From positions 56,368,497 through 56,432,496 of the forward strand of contig NC_052508.1 in assembly GCF_014356525.2 (NCBI RefSeq): DNA of 64,000 nucleotides, read 5' to 3'. Source of the DNA: Nilaparvata lugens (taxonomy: Eukaryota; Arthropoda; Insecta; Hemiptera; Delphacidae). Position numbers and translations under genes: made by a program. The stretch's first letter is position 1. Each line of letters starts with the position of its first letter. The notes beneath the pieces were generated by a model, which saw only the letters and a program-made list of their open reading frames with translations, ran no database searches and had not been told where the DNA came from. Positions 1-12,333 of this stretch are shown piece after piece.

Positions 1-1096
1 AGTTTAAGAGATTTCGAAGTTGTTGCTGCTTTCATAAGCAACCTGTTCTGGATCCATTATGAAATATAGATTCTTCCTCAATAGTTACAAAATGAGTTGA
101 CAGATTATTATTGACATATTCTTCACGTAATGGAAGTCGAGAATACAAACTTGGAATGATTGTTGAGAGCTTTAAGGAATCAAATCAAAACGCCATTTCT
201 TATCATTTCCAATGTGTTTTTATAATCAATCCTATTTGAACTGCTTGGTAATTGAATCATGCAATCATTCAGATCTCTTGTAAGTACTATTGTTTTTGAA
301 GAATCTATATTTTATAAAAAATAATAGGGATCTGAATGTAACCAATAGAATGTTCAACAATCATTATATCATTTAACCCATATTATCTTTCATTTTCTAT
401 GAGTAGACGGATAGAGCGAATCTTGTATGGTTATTCTATCACTTTAGACATAAATCTTAGAGACTTCAATAATAATCCTTCAACAATGAAGTTGAATTCT
501 TTACTTTATCAGAGATCCTTACAGTTCTCACAAGTCAAGGAAACATTTATTAGTGAATTATCGGCAACCTGGAATATTATTTGTCAATAGCTATCATTTT
601 TAACATGAATTCTCTTTCAATCATATAAATGGAATGAATATGTTCATAGAAAATATTGTAAAGGATAACTTGTAATTGTTACAATGAGTTTATTGTAACT
701 AGTTCATTAGCATAATCAGTTTACAATTAAGTAAACAATTTAATTATTACAGAACTGTGGTTGATATTCAAGGATAGAGATTGAATAACTACTGTTATCT
801 CCAGTAGAACTCCATATCAGTGGAACACATTGGATTATCAATTCATTCTTCATTCATTTATACAATAAGTACATTATCGAAATGATAATATACTTAATAT
901 TGGCTGAATAGTTAGTTGTGTTTTTTCTGACTCTAAATTTTGTAAAACTACTCAAAAATTTTCCAATTAATGGTGATTTGAGTGTGATATGGGTGATTTT
1001 TGTTTTTTAATCTGTTTTAAACCGTTAAAATTTGAAAATCTTAGTTTTCGTTGTTTTTGAGTGAAAATGGACTTAATTTTAGTAAAGTAAAATTAT
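1..1096. other. AT-rich stretch without recognised gene
   Basis: Only short chance reading frames are present, the longest 63 codons at 399-590. I recognise no protein motif, RNA gene or repeat structure here. Confidence 0.6.
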
Positions 1097-1320
1097 AACC
1101 CTATTTTGGACTTTTAAAATGTTATCTAAATTTGGGAGAGAAATAGTACAAGGAGTATCCTTAGTTTTTCTCTCCCAATCAGTGCTACTTTGTAAAAAAT
1201 ATAAATAAATAAATTGTGATTTCTACAATAAATTTCTATGGTGATAGGGAAAGGAAAAATAAGGTAACCTTGTGCTGTTCCTCTCCCAAATTTAGATAAC
1301 ACATAGTCCGAAATAGGTTA
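1097..1320. mobile_element. MITE-like element with ~40-bp terminal inverted repeats
   Basis: The left end (1097-1140) and the reverse complement of the right end (1281-1320) share a TAACC-TATTT-GGACT start and an identical core GTTATCTAAATTTGGGAGAG (1121-1140, inverted at 1282-1301). Total length is about 224 bp and there is no coding capacity. This is the form of a non-autonomous DNA transposon. I could not fix a target-site duplication. Confidence 0.65.
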
Positions 1321-1930
1321 AGTCTCGTAGTTCTTCAATTCACAAATTTTTCAGTTCCATCCACCACGACGTACAACTATGGAAAAATTTACTTGTGAGA
1401 ATGAGAATTCTGGTATTTCTAGTGATGAGTGATAAAGATGTGATAGGGATGTGATGGGCGAAGAGAAATATAATATCCTGTCCTAGAAAGCTTATCTTGA
1501 AAGGAATAGCAGCGTATACGTATTATGGATTTTCTCAGAAAGCTCATCTCCCTTGAAGCTTAGGATAACCCTGAGACAGGACTTTTTATTCAGACAAAGA
1601 AGGTATTAAGGATAGCCTGTTTTGCAATATAACGGATGAAAACAAGCCACGACCTTCTTCCGCCTTAATACCGTAAAAGCATCGTCTATCATAGGACGCA
1701 ATATTACATTTTCCAGCTTAGAGCAGCTGCATAGCTGTTCCAAAAATGCTTTGGCATTATCAATTATGTTGAAACATTATTCTCACATTTTTTGAAGGAA
1801 CTGATCACGCTAGCACCCCTATATTTTTGGTAGAACTATCGTGTTTATTGAATCAATACCAATATTGATTTTGTGAATATAGTTGGATCTTCGGTGATTT
1901 AGTATCCTTTATTCTTATTATAATAATTAT
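1321..1930. other. Intergenic stretch, nothing recognised
   Basis: There is no reading frame of note. A weak inverted similarity around CCTGTC (near 1480-1500 and 1570-1585) is too degenerate to call an element. Confidence 0.5.
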
Positions 1931-2000
1931 TCGTAGTCGAGTGGATCAGATGCTGGCTTTATGATTCAAAGGCTCGGGATCAAATCCCGGCCCGGGCAAG
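1931..2000 (+). repeat. tRNA-derived SINE head (tRNA-like remnant)
   Basis: An A-box-like TAGTCGAGTGG (about 1934-1944) is followed at tRNA spacing by a B-box-like GGGATCAAATCCCG (about 1976-1989), and the segment ends in an acceptor-like CCCGGGCA. The 5' acceptor strand is absent, so it cannot fold as a full tRNA. This is the usual form of a tRNA-derived SINE head. It lies directly upstream of a 5'-truncated LINE, so it may be an independent SINE insertion or part of a chimeric retrocopy. Confidence 0.6.
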
Positions 2001-2019
2001 ATATTATAATTATCAATAT

Positions 2020-2821
2020 ATACATAATTATCAGCGTCTCTTGCATAGGATATCTGCTATTCTGTTCTCGCTGAGGTGTGTGAGGAGAGCAGTAGGGTAT
2101 AATTCCCTGCTTGCGATCTATCATGGCTATCTCATGTCTGTCATTCGTTACAGTTTGATATTCTGGGGTGGCTATGACACACACCTTGGGGTAATTTTCA
2201 GGAGGCAGAAAAGAGCTCTTAGAAGAATCTTCAACCTCAGTGCCCGAAAATCCTGTAGGCCTTATTTTGTGAGAGAGAGTATATTAACTTTGCCAGCCAT
2301 GTACTTTCTGGAGATCATCACGTACGTTAGTAAAAATTGGAGGGCATTCTCATCCGTTTTACTTGATCATTCCTACAATTCGAGGAGTGGTGACTCACTC
2401 CTCGGTTACCCGACACATAGACTAACCCTTCTGGAGAAAGTCTCACACTATTGCGCAATGGAAATTATAAAAAGACTTCCCCATCAATTTAAAGATTTTT
2501 TCCAATTTTTCAAAGATGACCGGAAGGATAAGGAAAGCTATGTTAAAAAGAGCGCCATACACAGTGGATGAATATGTGGATGTCTTGAGGGAAGGAAATT
2601 ACATAACATAGAATTATTAAAAAATAAATTTTTTTTTAAATCAACTGAAATTAATCGATTTCTTCCAGGGGGTGCTCCTAAAGGCAGTTTTTTCTTTGAC
2701 GTCTCCTCCTTGCACTATTGTACTTTCTGTGTTTATTATTAATTGTGACGATTCAATGTTGTGAAGCTTGTCTTTTATATGCAACTATTTGAATAAATGA
2801 AATTTGATTGATTGATTGATT
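2020..2821 (+). mobile_element. 5'-truncated LINE (jockey/CR1-like) 3' end
   Basis: The segment contains the last ~180 codons of a LINE reverse transcriptase, a 3' UTR of about 230 bp, and ends in ATTG repeats (about 2803-2821) after an AATAAATGA-type tail. Many insect CR1/jockey-clade elements end in a short simple repeat rather than a long poly(A). The 5' boundary is set by the start of recognisable RT similarity, just after the tRNA-like SINE head. Confidence 0.8.
2041..2571 (+). pseudogene. LINE reverse transcriptase C-terminal fragment
   Basis: This open stretch of 176 codons corresponds to the thumb and C-terminal region of jockey/CR1-type LINE reverse transcriptases. The conserved order is visible: YHGYLMSVIRYSLIFWGG (residues ~27-44), an arginine-rich RRQKRALRRIF (~54-64), then CRPYFV...ILTLPAMYFLEIITYV (~73-96). 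All catalytic fingers and palm motifs, including YADD, are missing, so it cannot act as a polymerase. The first codon of the open frame is TTG and the frame simply enters from a truncation point, so it is not a translation start. It is a dead-on-arrival retrocopy, typical of incomplete target-primed reverse transcription. The clade assignment is by eye. Confidence 0.8.
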
Positions 2822-4392
2822 TATCTCGGTCCACTCCCGTGTTTCGTATGGACTCGTTGAATTGTCGGTCCCGGCTGCAGTTGTTAGGTGGTCATGTCAG
2901 AGGCCCCGAAATTGATCAGTTGCGACCTGAAAACTCTGACACAAGAACTGAGCCAGCCAGGTCACTCGATATCATTATTTTATTCGCTTATCATCTAATG
3001 ATATTCAATTCAGATAATCCTGGTTAATAGAGTAATGAAACACCTTCGTATGTGATGAGGAATTATTGGGTGAATATGTTTTTGGAAGATGACAATAGCT
3101 TTGAGGAATGTCAATGCGGACTATGATATTAATATGCTATACTGAACTAGAATATATAGATCGAAGATTGTGAAATTTAGAACAAATTGATGGAAATAGA
3201 ATGGCAGATCCAACCAGTAATCTAATCTTAATTAGTGATATAATATAAATTAATTGATTACATTACATTTTTTAATAAAATTATCGATGGAAATGAAATA
3301 GCTGATTCAACCAGTAATCTAATCTTAATTAGTGATATAACCGTAGGATGAACCAGTTACTGTGTATTTTCATTTTTTGGAAGTTGTTTTATCTCCAAGA
3401 TAATCTAGTTTTGATCTAATCCAATCTAATCGATGTTTTGATTTATTGAAAAAAGAGTGTCAAAATGTATGCTATGTTATACGTATATTATTCAAAGAAA
3501 AGATGAAGAATTTGAAGGCTGACTTAATTTTCTTTCCTTGTAATCCGTCACTGAATTGAATATATCATTCAAAGTTAGTCTATTCTCATTTATAGTTACA
3601 AGCTCTTTGAAGGGATGATTATTCACTGAAGGAATTTCTACAGGCAATTGAAATCTAATACGAGGAGTTTCCTGCTTGAATGTATGCTGTAAGTCATGCG
3701 GAATGAGACAGTTGCTGAAGCGGGCGCATTGTTTCTAGGATCAAAGTTGAATTTATTCGAAATTGTTCACTCGTGGAAGCAGCCAACTCTTTGCAAGTCT
3801 GCTTCAACAATATACGAGTAGAGCGTAGCACTTAGTTTTAATATGAGTTCTGACGGTGACAAGATTTTCGGAGGTTCAAGAGAAGAAATTGCAATCTCCT
3901 CTGAAGGCTTTTAATATCAAACAAGACCGACCTCTTTCCCCTCCTTTCATCCTTAGCCATTCTCTTCGCTCAAAAATTACATTATCCTATACTTACTTCC
4001 CTTCCTGGGTATAAGCTGGAATATTGTGCACATTTCCATTCCTCACTGCCTTATGCATTATTCAGAAGATCGTTGGTGAGAATGATACTTTTTTGTTCCG
4101 CTGCCTAAACGCAGAGGCCTCCAGCAGCCATATCATTAGAGGGTTGAGCCTTTTTTATAGGAGACTTCATAGAGAATTTGTAAAAAATCATTTCATATAC
4201 GGTGATATGTAGGTAAATTTTAACAATACATAGAAATATTTCAACATCACATAAAATACGATACACTTTCTCAAAGGTAAGATTATATAAGTAAGGCGTG
4301 GTACAATTTCATCATTTAAATATTCTCAAACACATTAATAGGAAATTCAATAATGGTTGGTGAAAGATGGAGGAAATAAACACGATCACTTA
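2822..4392. other. Intergenic stretch with one 97-bp-spaced duplication
   Basis: There is no gene. A ~55-bp segment with the core CCAGTAATCTAATCTTAATT occurs at about 3189-3243 and again at 3286-3341, a period of 97 bp, which indicates a local tandem duplication. The remaining sequence shows only short chance frames. Confidence 0.6.
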
Positions 4393-4685
4393 GGCTGGCC
4401 ACTAACGAGTGGAACATGCTTGATAAACCTGCATGTCATATTTTCATAAACACATTCACATTTTCATCGTCAGCGAGAGGCTTCTAACGTAAAATAAACA
4501 ACCAATAACAATAGATAAACCATTGGAATTATTCAACCAATACAATTATTCAACCTCGAATAGAGCAGTGAAGAAAAACAATAAATTGGAGATACAAGAC
4601 CGTTTTCATGGTGATCGCAGCTGTGATGAAACAACAATGTGAGAAGCTGTGCATGGCAAGCATGTTCTGCCGTTAGTGGCCAGTC
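4393..4685. mobile_element. MITE-like element, ~31-bp terminal inverted repeats
   Basis: The left end GGCTGGCCACTAACGAGTGG and the right end (reverse complement GACTGGCCACTAACGGCAGA) match over about 31 bp, continuing into AACATGCTTG in both. Length is about 293 bp, with no coding. Flanks read ...CTTA at the left and TAATAG at the right, compatible with a TA duplication, but this is not decisive. Confidence 0.7.
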
Positions 4686-7073
4686 TAATAGAATCTACAT
4701 CATCATATTCAATCAATGGTTGGATCAATATGAATATTTTTGTAGGCAAATTAGTGATTAGGAAGAAGGTACTAACCAATCTGAAAATTTCCAAATCAGA
4801 CTCGCATATTTCACCTTTCGTAGAGTCAGAAAAGAGCTTGTTATGATTTAAGTTTGATAACAGATGCATATTCTTCTCCTTTTGAACGGGTTTGATGTGG
4901 TCTTATTGTACGATTAGTGACATTCACCCAAAGCATTTGAAGGTGATTTTTGAAAATGTCTTCATTGGATAAAGTAACCCCAATAATCGGGATATTGAGG
5001 TGTATTGAGGAATAAAGATCATCTGAATATCGAGGCATATTGATGGTATTAAGACCATCTGAAAATCAACCAAAGGTGAATATAGAATCAACATTATTTC
5101 TAGTGGTTCCAATAGTCGGGATGGTGTCGAAAAACGTTAAGAGTGAATGAACATGTGGATGTATTTCTGCATGAGGAATAGGAAAAAAGCTATATTATGA
5201 TATTTCATGAGTACTCCCACACAGAATATCTTACAGAAGGAAGCATATTGTTTAAACGGATTGAATTCCGTAATATATTGGATTGCCAAAAGATTCATTT
5301 ACATGTTGAAAATTCTATCTAGAGCTTCAACCCCACAAAATTAACATCCACCACAAGAAAAAGAAGCACCGGACTTTATGTGGGTATATTCAGAGAAACC
5401 ATACACCGCTATAAATCATACATCAGGAACGGAGTAGTCGTACGATTAATTCAACAAGCGAGCATTTGAATCTGGAATACACGCCTTGTACGCCTCGCAA
5501 ATGCAGGACTATATTATGAATTTGAATGCTACCGAAATATGTATAAGCCCATCGCAAGTCAAACGCAGAACTCGAGTGAGCAGCAAAGGAGAGTTCAACA
5601 GACGTCCTTTTACCTGGGGTGGAACGGGAAGGTAAGGCGGTGAATTTGAATGATACAGAGAATGCGGTAGTGAGCAATAGCAGAGATCTGGTAGCCTTGA
5701 ACCGAAATCCAGAGCACTCGGATGTTATGCAGTAAGTGACTGCTTCGCTTCAACGGTTTTCCATCTTCAGCAACATTTACACTACACTGTTGGCTGGAAA
5801 ACCTGTCAAAGGAAATTTGATTACAGTCTCGACATGTGAATGAAATTTACGAAGCCCTACATCTACAAGATCTGATTGACAAGTTATTTTGACATCCTTG
5901 AGTTGCAGATTTCGTATTGTATAGACTAAATAAATACGACGAAGGAAAATAAGATATTCTGTTTGTCTAAAGTTGTATCAAACAACAGTGAATAGCATTT
6001 TCAACCTTATTTTATTGAACGAAATAATTCGTGGTTGTCGTTTTCAAAATCAGCGCTCATTTGTATTTATTTGTGTGTGTATATACTTGAAAGCGACAAA
6101 CATCCATGATATATTGAGGTACTAGACGATTTGAAACTCATTTGTGGATAAAGAATTCAAGTTATTTCTAGTACGTCTAAAATAAGTCCACAAAGCTGTA
6201 TGAGTCTCTTTTGAATGAATATATACAACTGTATCTCTTTTAAATGTAGAAAAATCACAATCTTTATCTTCAGGAACAACTCACATTTTTCTGAACAATC
6301 CACGATGGTGAATGACAGAACATTACTATTAAAGCTGCAGTACTGACTACATTATATTCTTCACTGTAAATATGTGGTACTTGAGGTGAACTACTGTGAA
6401 AGTGGACTCACAAATTGATCGACCCTTCGTGTTGTCTAGCTTCAAAGTTCTGTGCTCTAAAACAAATTATTCAAACGATATTGAACCGAACTATTATGAT
6501 ACACCTGGTTGGATACATCCAGATTAATCAAATAACAGGGTAGGATTCGATAGTTTTTTTATTGCGAGATAAGCATACAAAATCAATAAATTGAGCGTCG
6601 TGAAAGTTCTATGACTGCACTCATATTCAGTCTATTAGATAAAAATGAATACTTGTACTGTTGAGGATATGGTTTGATTGTCCCCTTTTCAATCAGGTAT
6701 CCAAGATTATTTAAAAAGGATTTTGGGAAATTGAATTTTCAATTGAGGCCATACTTTCTTGCTGCATTAAAAAACTGTTTGATGTTGACGTCGTGTTATC
6801 CTTGAGTACATCCACGAATTGTGAAATAATTCAGGTAATAACAAATTAATAGCTACTCATCTCATTTCCAATGGAAACCCAGATACTAACACAGGAGTAA
6901 CTTCAGCAATGAAATGAATGACATAAGTGACGTAGTTTATTTATTGAGAAAGCTGAAAAACCTCGATATCTTGTCACTCCTTACACATATACACTCATTA
7001 ACACTCCTGCTACTCATAACAGATGGGAATGAGATAAATATATTATACGAGTTGCAGAAGTACAATCCAAGGC
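4686..7073. other. Intergenic stretch, no confident gene
   Basis: Repeated ATATTGAGG/ATCATCTGAA-type phrases occur around 4970-5070. A 51-codon open stretch ends at 5731 with ATGCA next to GTAAGT, which could be an exon end, but no protein family is recognised. Other frames are short. I see no RNA gene. Confidence 0.45.
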
Positions 7074-7222
7074 AGTTGCACACACACATTGATTTTTGGA
7101 CGTACGACTTTTTGCCGACCTGCCAGATTAAACGGAGCTTGACAAACATCATCTGTTTCATCTCATAGAATTTATAAGGACGGCAAAAAATCGTACATCC
7201 AAAAATCGATGTGTATGTAACT
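7074..7222. mobile_element. Short inverted-repeat element (MITE-like)
   Basis: Arms of about 42 bp are inverted: the left arm reads CACATTGATTTTTGGACGTA and the right arm (reverse complement) CACATCGATTTTTGGATGTA, both ending at TTTTTTGCCG. The centre shares CGGAGCTTGACAAAC with the element at 12950-13132, so the two appear to be members of one family with diverged ends. Confidence 0.7.
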
Positions 7223-8104
7223 GACTTCACATTTTACACATCACTGTCAATAGAATATTTTTACGGGCGTATATGCTATATTAAATTAAATACGTTACGT
7301 AATACTGGTATTCTCATATAATGCTAGTTCAAGTCTGATGGAGCGTATGGAGATAGTACAGATAATTTTGCAGAGCAATCACAAGTACAGAGTACCCTGT
7401 TCCAAACATGAGTAATGCTATTAACAGTATCTCTTCTCCATGCCTGTACTGAATGAAACTGAACTAAACTGAACAATTATTCGGTGGACTGAATGGCCGA
7501 TTGCAAAAATATGGATGCCATTCAGACGGTAGGGACGCTGCACTGTTTTGCCTGGCACAATGCATCGCTTGACAGAGCTGTTCCGGTCCTATTTGCAAAC
7601 AACCGTTGCTGAATATGATGGATGATGTCTGACTTAGGATTCAATAAACAAATGGACAGCGGCTATAATAAATGACCTGAACAACTCGCACCGAGATGAC
7701 TAATATTGTTGGGCCATCAACCTTCTCGCTACACTTTTATCGCCCTCATAAATGCGGAGATTGATGACAGTAGACGATTTTTCAGGCCATGTAGTTATGA
7801 ATGCTCCATAACTTCTAATTACTGGTGGGAAAGTACGGGAGGGAATATGAAGAATTATTAATCTTATTTTTCTGCTGTAAGGGAGAAGAATAAGTTTATT
7901 CATTTCATATCAACTCTTTCATGTATTTTTTTATTCTTCTGTTAAATCCAACGGTGAAAACACTTCAAAACGTAACACAAGCGTTTCTATTGTTCGTACT
8001 ACAAATACATTAAATACAATGAGTAACCATCAATTCCAAGTTCATAGAATAAGCTTATGGTTTAAGTGAAATCAATAGTTGCATATTCCTTATTACAAAT
8101 ATTT
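7223..8104. other. Intergenic stretch, nothing recognised
   Basis: It contains short frames only. I see no motif or repeat that can be supported. Confidence 0.5.
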
Positions 8105-8350
8105 TATAACTAGCAGGAAACCCGTGCTCCGCAAAGGTCTATTTTAAAGCTCGACAAACTGAAAACTTGACCGAATTTGATCTTGAAGAGTTTGAAATAG
8201 TCCTGGAACCATCCTCAGTTGATTAACAATCTATATGCAAAGTTTCAAGTTGATCAGTCCAGTAGTTTAGACGTGATGATGCATCAAACATAATTTTCCT
8301 ATCCCGTACTTGTATGAGCCAGTTCTTTCCTTTATTATAGTATAGATAAG
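8105..8350 (+). repeat. Fragment of a dispersed non-coding repeat (LINE/SINE 3' end style)
   Basis: It begins near ACTAGCAGGAAACCCGTGCT, holds the phrase 'CAAAGTTTCAAGTTGATCAG' followed by CAGTAGTTTAGACGTGATGA, and ends in TATTATAGTATAGAT. This phrase order resembles 3' regions of RTE-like LINEs and their SINE partners in insects. The identification rests on style only. There is no coding sequence. Confidence 0.4.
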
Positions 8351-8576
8351 TTCTTCAACTTGGTGCTAACCTAATGGAGAGACAGAAATCAAGTCTTGTT
8401 TGGAAACCTCCCTCAACTTAATGCCAGCCTAACAAAATTGGACTGGTTATTAAATTAGTTTCCAATTTTAACCATCTGTTCGAAGGGATAGTCTCTATAG
8501 ATTATAGTTCTATTCTATACAAAGACCTTAAAGAGATATAGACCCACAATGCCTATGCCTTCCCAATGATAGCTCT

Positions 8577-8718
8577 TACTTGAAATTGAAGGCCGCCATT
8601 GGGGTATTTTAGCACGAGATATTATATCTATATATTTGTAATACTATAGATTACAAAGGAATTGGTATGTAATAATCTTATAGTTTGCCCCCTCAATGGC
8701 CGATTTCAATTCCAAGTA
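8577..8718. repeat. Inverted-repeat element, ~30-bp arms
   Basis: The left arm TACTTGAAATTGAAGGCCGC and the right arm (reverse complement TACTTGGAATTGAAATCGGC) match with a few substitutions and run on into CCATTGRGGG. The centre is AT-rich. It is probably an old MITE. Confidence 0.55.
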
Positions 8719-10484
8719 CGACACTAGCGCTGCATGTGAGCCTATGCATCTTTAAGGTATTTGGTTCTATATCAGCATGAATAGAATGTATTCATGTTCA
8801 TGGATGAAATTTGTACATTAATACTGAAAAATCTAAAATGAAAATTGAAATTAGTGCTTTGAGGTCCACGAGATTGATTTTTTTTAGATCCTATGTGCAA
8901 AATTTCGAGATCTAATTATTCCCGTTTTTCCGGTATGCAATCCATGAGTAAACATGATTGTTTTAATGCGAACAAACGAACAAACACAACCCTACTCTCT
9001 CTTATTATATGGAAATGCATTTTGCTTGCAAATAATTTTTGTGCAGCTGTGCAGGAAATGAAATGAAATTATTGATTTCATGAGTTCAAGTCCTAATACA
9101 ATTTTAGCTGCGAGAAATAATTCTATAACGAGCAACATTTATACTTTCAAATTTCATTCCATTTAATGGTTTCATTTCTATGTTTTGTTCTCATGTCTGA
9201 TGCAAGTAGGAAGATAAAAGTAGAATTGAAGTTCATATCTGTTATTTGGCGAAGACATTCTTTCTAAACTGGATTTCGACTTGAACACGAACATGAGAAA
9301 CAAACATAACTCGTAATCTATGCACAAAAGATGAGTCTGCTTGATATAAGAACCAGACATTGAGATTATATTGAGACATATTTGGGGAAACCCGATGTCT
9401 TCATTGTGACATAATAAATAAATGATTTATGTGAACTATTTACTGTATCTCAATTCATCATCTCCATATCTTAACAAGGTCTGAATCCATCTCTGAGTAT
9501 AATCTAAACGGAGTGAGCTCTTTTGTTTTATATGTTGAATATCGACAGTAGGCCTATCGCTTGATATTTCCCATTATTATTTATTTAAAAATCATTCGAT
9601 GAAATCTAACTATCCATTATCATTTATTCAATAAAATTCAACTTAATCTATGCAGCAGATCAAGTAGGAGGAGCTGTGTAAATAGACTTATCTGACTTGC
9701 GAAGTGCCAAAGTGAGCTTAAGACCTTCTAGACATCTCTTTCCCAAGTCATTAATTATTTTCGCAGAGAAAGTTCACTGGAAAAACATGTAACCTCAAGT
9801 TTCAGGCTATATATACTCTTTTATCCATGTGAGTGGGGAAACTTTCCCATGAAGATGTCACCGATCTCTTGTTCCAATTGGTTGATCCATAAGGGCCTGA
9901 TTTGAATATTAACTGATTTTAATTATGAACTAATTTAATTGGAAATATGAACAATATTTTCTTTGTTAGCATCATAGAGAAAAGAAAGCACTTATGCTAT
10001 CTTTTCTCTATGTTAACATGCTCCAACGAGTCATTCGCGTTCCCGATCATTTCCCAATATATCGAATATGAGGAACTAGAGTAATTGCACTTGAGGCAAA
10101 GATCCGGTGAGAAGTGAAATGGTGATAATTAGTCAATTATAAAATAATTATGTTAATAACCATATTATGAAAAATTATCTGATCGAATGATGGAAATCAG
10201 TTACATTCATTAAAAAAATACTATTTATCATCAATCAAATCCTACGAAAGCAAAGGCTAATCAGTTTGAAAGAGCATCAACAATATTTATTGAGCATTAG
10301 TAGTCTATTGCTGAAGACAGAAATTCATTCTCACACAATCAATTATCACATCATCTTGACTTTCATGTTATTGATATTTTATCATGATTTAGTAGTGGTT
10401 GAGATTATCATAGCTACATTATATTATTGTCATTTATATTTTGGGTTTCACCGAAATCCTATTATATTAAGCGAGCAATTTCTG
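8719..10484. other. Intergenic stretch with a small hairpin
   Basis: There is no gene. A ~22-bp imperfect hairpin lies at about 9966-10016 (GTTAGCAT-CATAGAGAAAAG pairing with CTTTTCTCTATGTTAAC). The remainder is AT-rich. Confidence 0.5.
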
Positions 10485-10500
10485 TATATATTTATATATA

Positions 10501-10563
<63 letters not shown>
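10485..10563. repeat. (TA)n microsatellite
   Basis: Nearly 80 bp of alternating TA with a few ATTA interruptions. The 103-codon frame reading through it (10266-10577) is an artefact of the repeat (IYIYIY). Confidence 0.95.
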
Positions 10564-10589
10564 GGTTATTTAAATGATTATTATTTTAT

Positions 10590-11830
10590 GTCCAACGGAT
10601 CTCGAAAACGGCTCTAACGATTTTCACAAAATTTGGAACCTAGTAGGTTTATGATTTAAAAATTCGATTGCTTTAGGTCTCATCCCTGGGTAAATTCACT
10701 GAAGGACATTGAAAGGATTATCAACCAAAAAGAATAATATTCATTCTTCAAAAACAGCTAAGACTTTCGTCGTCTGTGGATACTAAAAAAGTGAGTGAGT
10801 GAGTGCGTCTGTGGAAAATCAAAATATCTCATCCCCGAAATTCATAAACTGACGTATAGCCAGCTGTAAAATTTAAACCCGACCTGAAAGATAAAGAAAC
10901 ATTTAGGGTTTGAAAGGTGGAAGGGTCCATAATTTATCGAAAAAAATAATCAAAATTCGGAGAAGAAACTGTTTTTGGCTGTGCATATAAGTCCTTCCCC
11001 AATCATTTTAAAGAATTGTGTTTTGTTTATCAATAAATAAGCTCTAGGTCTCATCCCTGGGTAAACTCGCTGAAGGACATTGAAAGGATTATCAACCAAA
11101 AAGAATAATATTCATTCTTCAAAAACAGCTGAGACTTTCGTCGTCTGTGGATACTAAAAAAGTGAGTGAGTGAGTGCGTCTGTGGAAAATCAAAATATCT
11201 CATCCCCGAAATTCATAAACTGACGTATAGCCAGCTGTAAAATTTAAACCCGACCTGAAAGATAAAGAAACATTTAGGGTTTGAAAGGTGGAAGGGTCCA
11301 TAATTTATCGAAAAAAATAATCAAAATTCGGAGAAGAAACTGTTTTTGGCTGTGCATATAAGTCCTTCCCCAATCATTTTAAAGAATTGTGTTTTGTTTA
11401 TCAATAAATAAGCTCTAGGTCTCATCCCTGGGTAAACTCGCTGAAGGACATTGAAAGGATTATCAACCAAAAAGAATAATATTCATTCTTCAAAAACAGC
11501 TGAGACTTTCGTCGTCTGTGGATACTAAAAAAGTGAGTGAGTGAGTGCGTCTGTGGAAAATCAAAATATCTCATCCCCGAAATTCATAAACTGACGTATA
11601 GCCAGTTGTAAAATTTAAACCCGACCTGAAAGATAAAGAAACATTTAGGGTTTGAAAGGTGGAAGGATCCATAATTTATCGAAAAAAATAATCAAATTTC
11701 GGAGAAGAAACTGTTTTTGGCTGTGCATATAAGTCCTTCCCCAATCATTTTAAAGAATTGTGTTTTGTTTATCAATAAATAAATAACAAGCGAAGCTCGG
11801 TGCCCCGATATTTACATTAAATTGACGTAC
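10590..11830 (+). mobile_element. Repeat element carrying a 371-bp triple tandem array
   Basis: A leader (10590-10674, containing ACGATTTTCACAAAATTTGG) precedes three head-to-tail copies of a 371-bp unit, starting at 10675, 11046 and 11417 (each at AGGTCTCATCCCTGGGTAAA). The array ends at about 11787, followed by AACAAGCGAAGCTCGGTGCC. Copies 2 and 3 differ by only a few substitutions and copy 1 is slightly more diverged. Each unit contains a (GAGT) run followed by GCGTCTGTGGAAAATC. There is no coding capacity. The leader and tail look like parts of a dispersed element that has amplified its core. Confidence 0.85.
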
Positions 11831-12333
11831 TATTGAGGGTTTGATGCAATAATCTATAAACTTAGTTTATATTTAGAAGATAGGATATCTAGGATATCTA
11901 GAAGACAGTTCATCTTCATCCCTCCAAGAGAATAAGTTTTATTCCTCTAGCTCCTCTCATGAAAAATCGTTTTTTTTTTCTTGTCTCCGAATCGAATAAG
12001 TTTATCGTCCTTGTTTCTCGTTAAACCTGATACTTTTTAAAATCATCATTCCTGAGATGATATTTTATCTTTAATAATGGTATTCTTGTTTTTCGGGATA
12101 TCTTGGACGGATAAGGCAACTATTTCTCTAAATAAACAACGAGTTTTAAACTCACAATATTAAAGAAGAACAGTTTCCCCACTCTCATTCTGGATACTGA
12201 ATCCAATGTAAAATTATTCGTGAGTTTTTCCTGAATTTTCACTCTCTTTTCACCTAACAATCTGTAAGGTAATCCACAGTATTCCAACCCAATCTGTGTG
12301 GGCGAAGGTTGGTAGGTCGCCTTAATGAAGATA
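11831..12333. other. Intergenic stretch, nothing recognised
   Basis: AT-rich sequence with a short duplicated TAGGATATCTAG phrase near 11880-11900. I see no gene or RNA. Confidence 0.5.

Noticed and set aside
5579..5731. Possible exon ending at GTAAGT
   Set aside because: An open 51-codon stretch ends beside a donor-like site, but it has no acceptor, no protein similarity I recognise and no neighbouring exons.
10266..10577. 103-codon plus-strand frame
   Set aside because: Its second half is a translation of the TA microsatellite (IYIYIY...). The first half has no motif.
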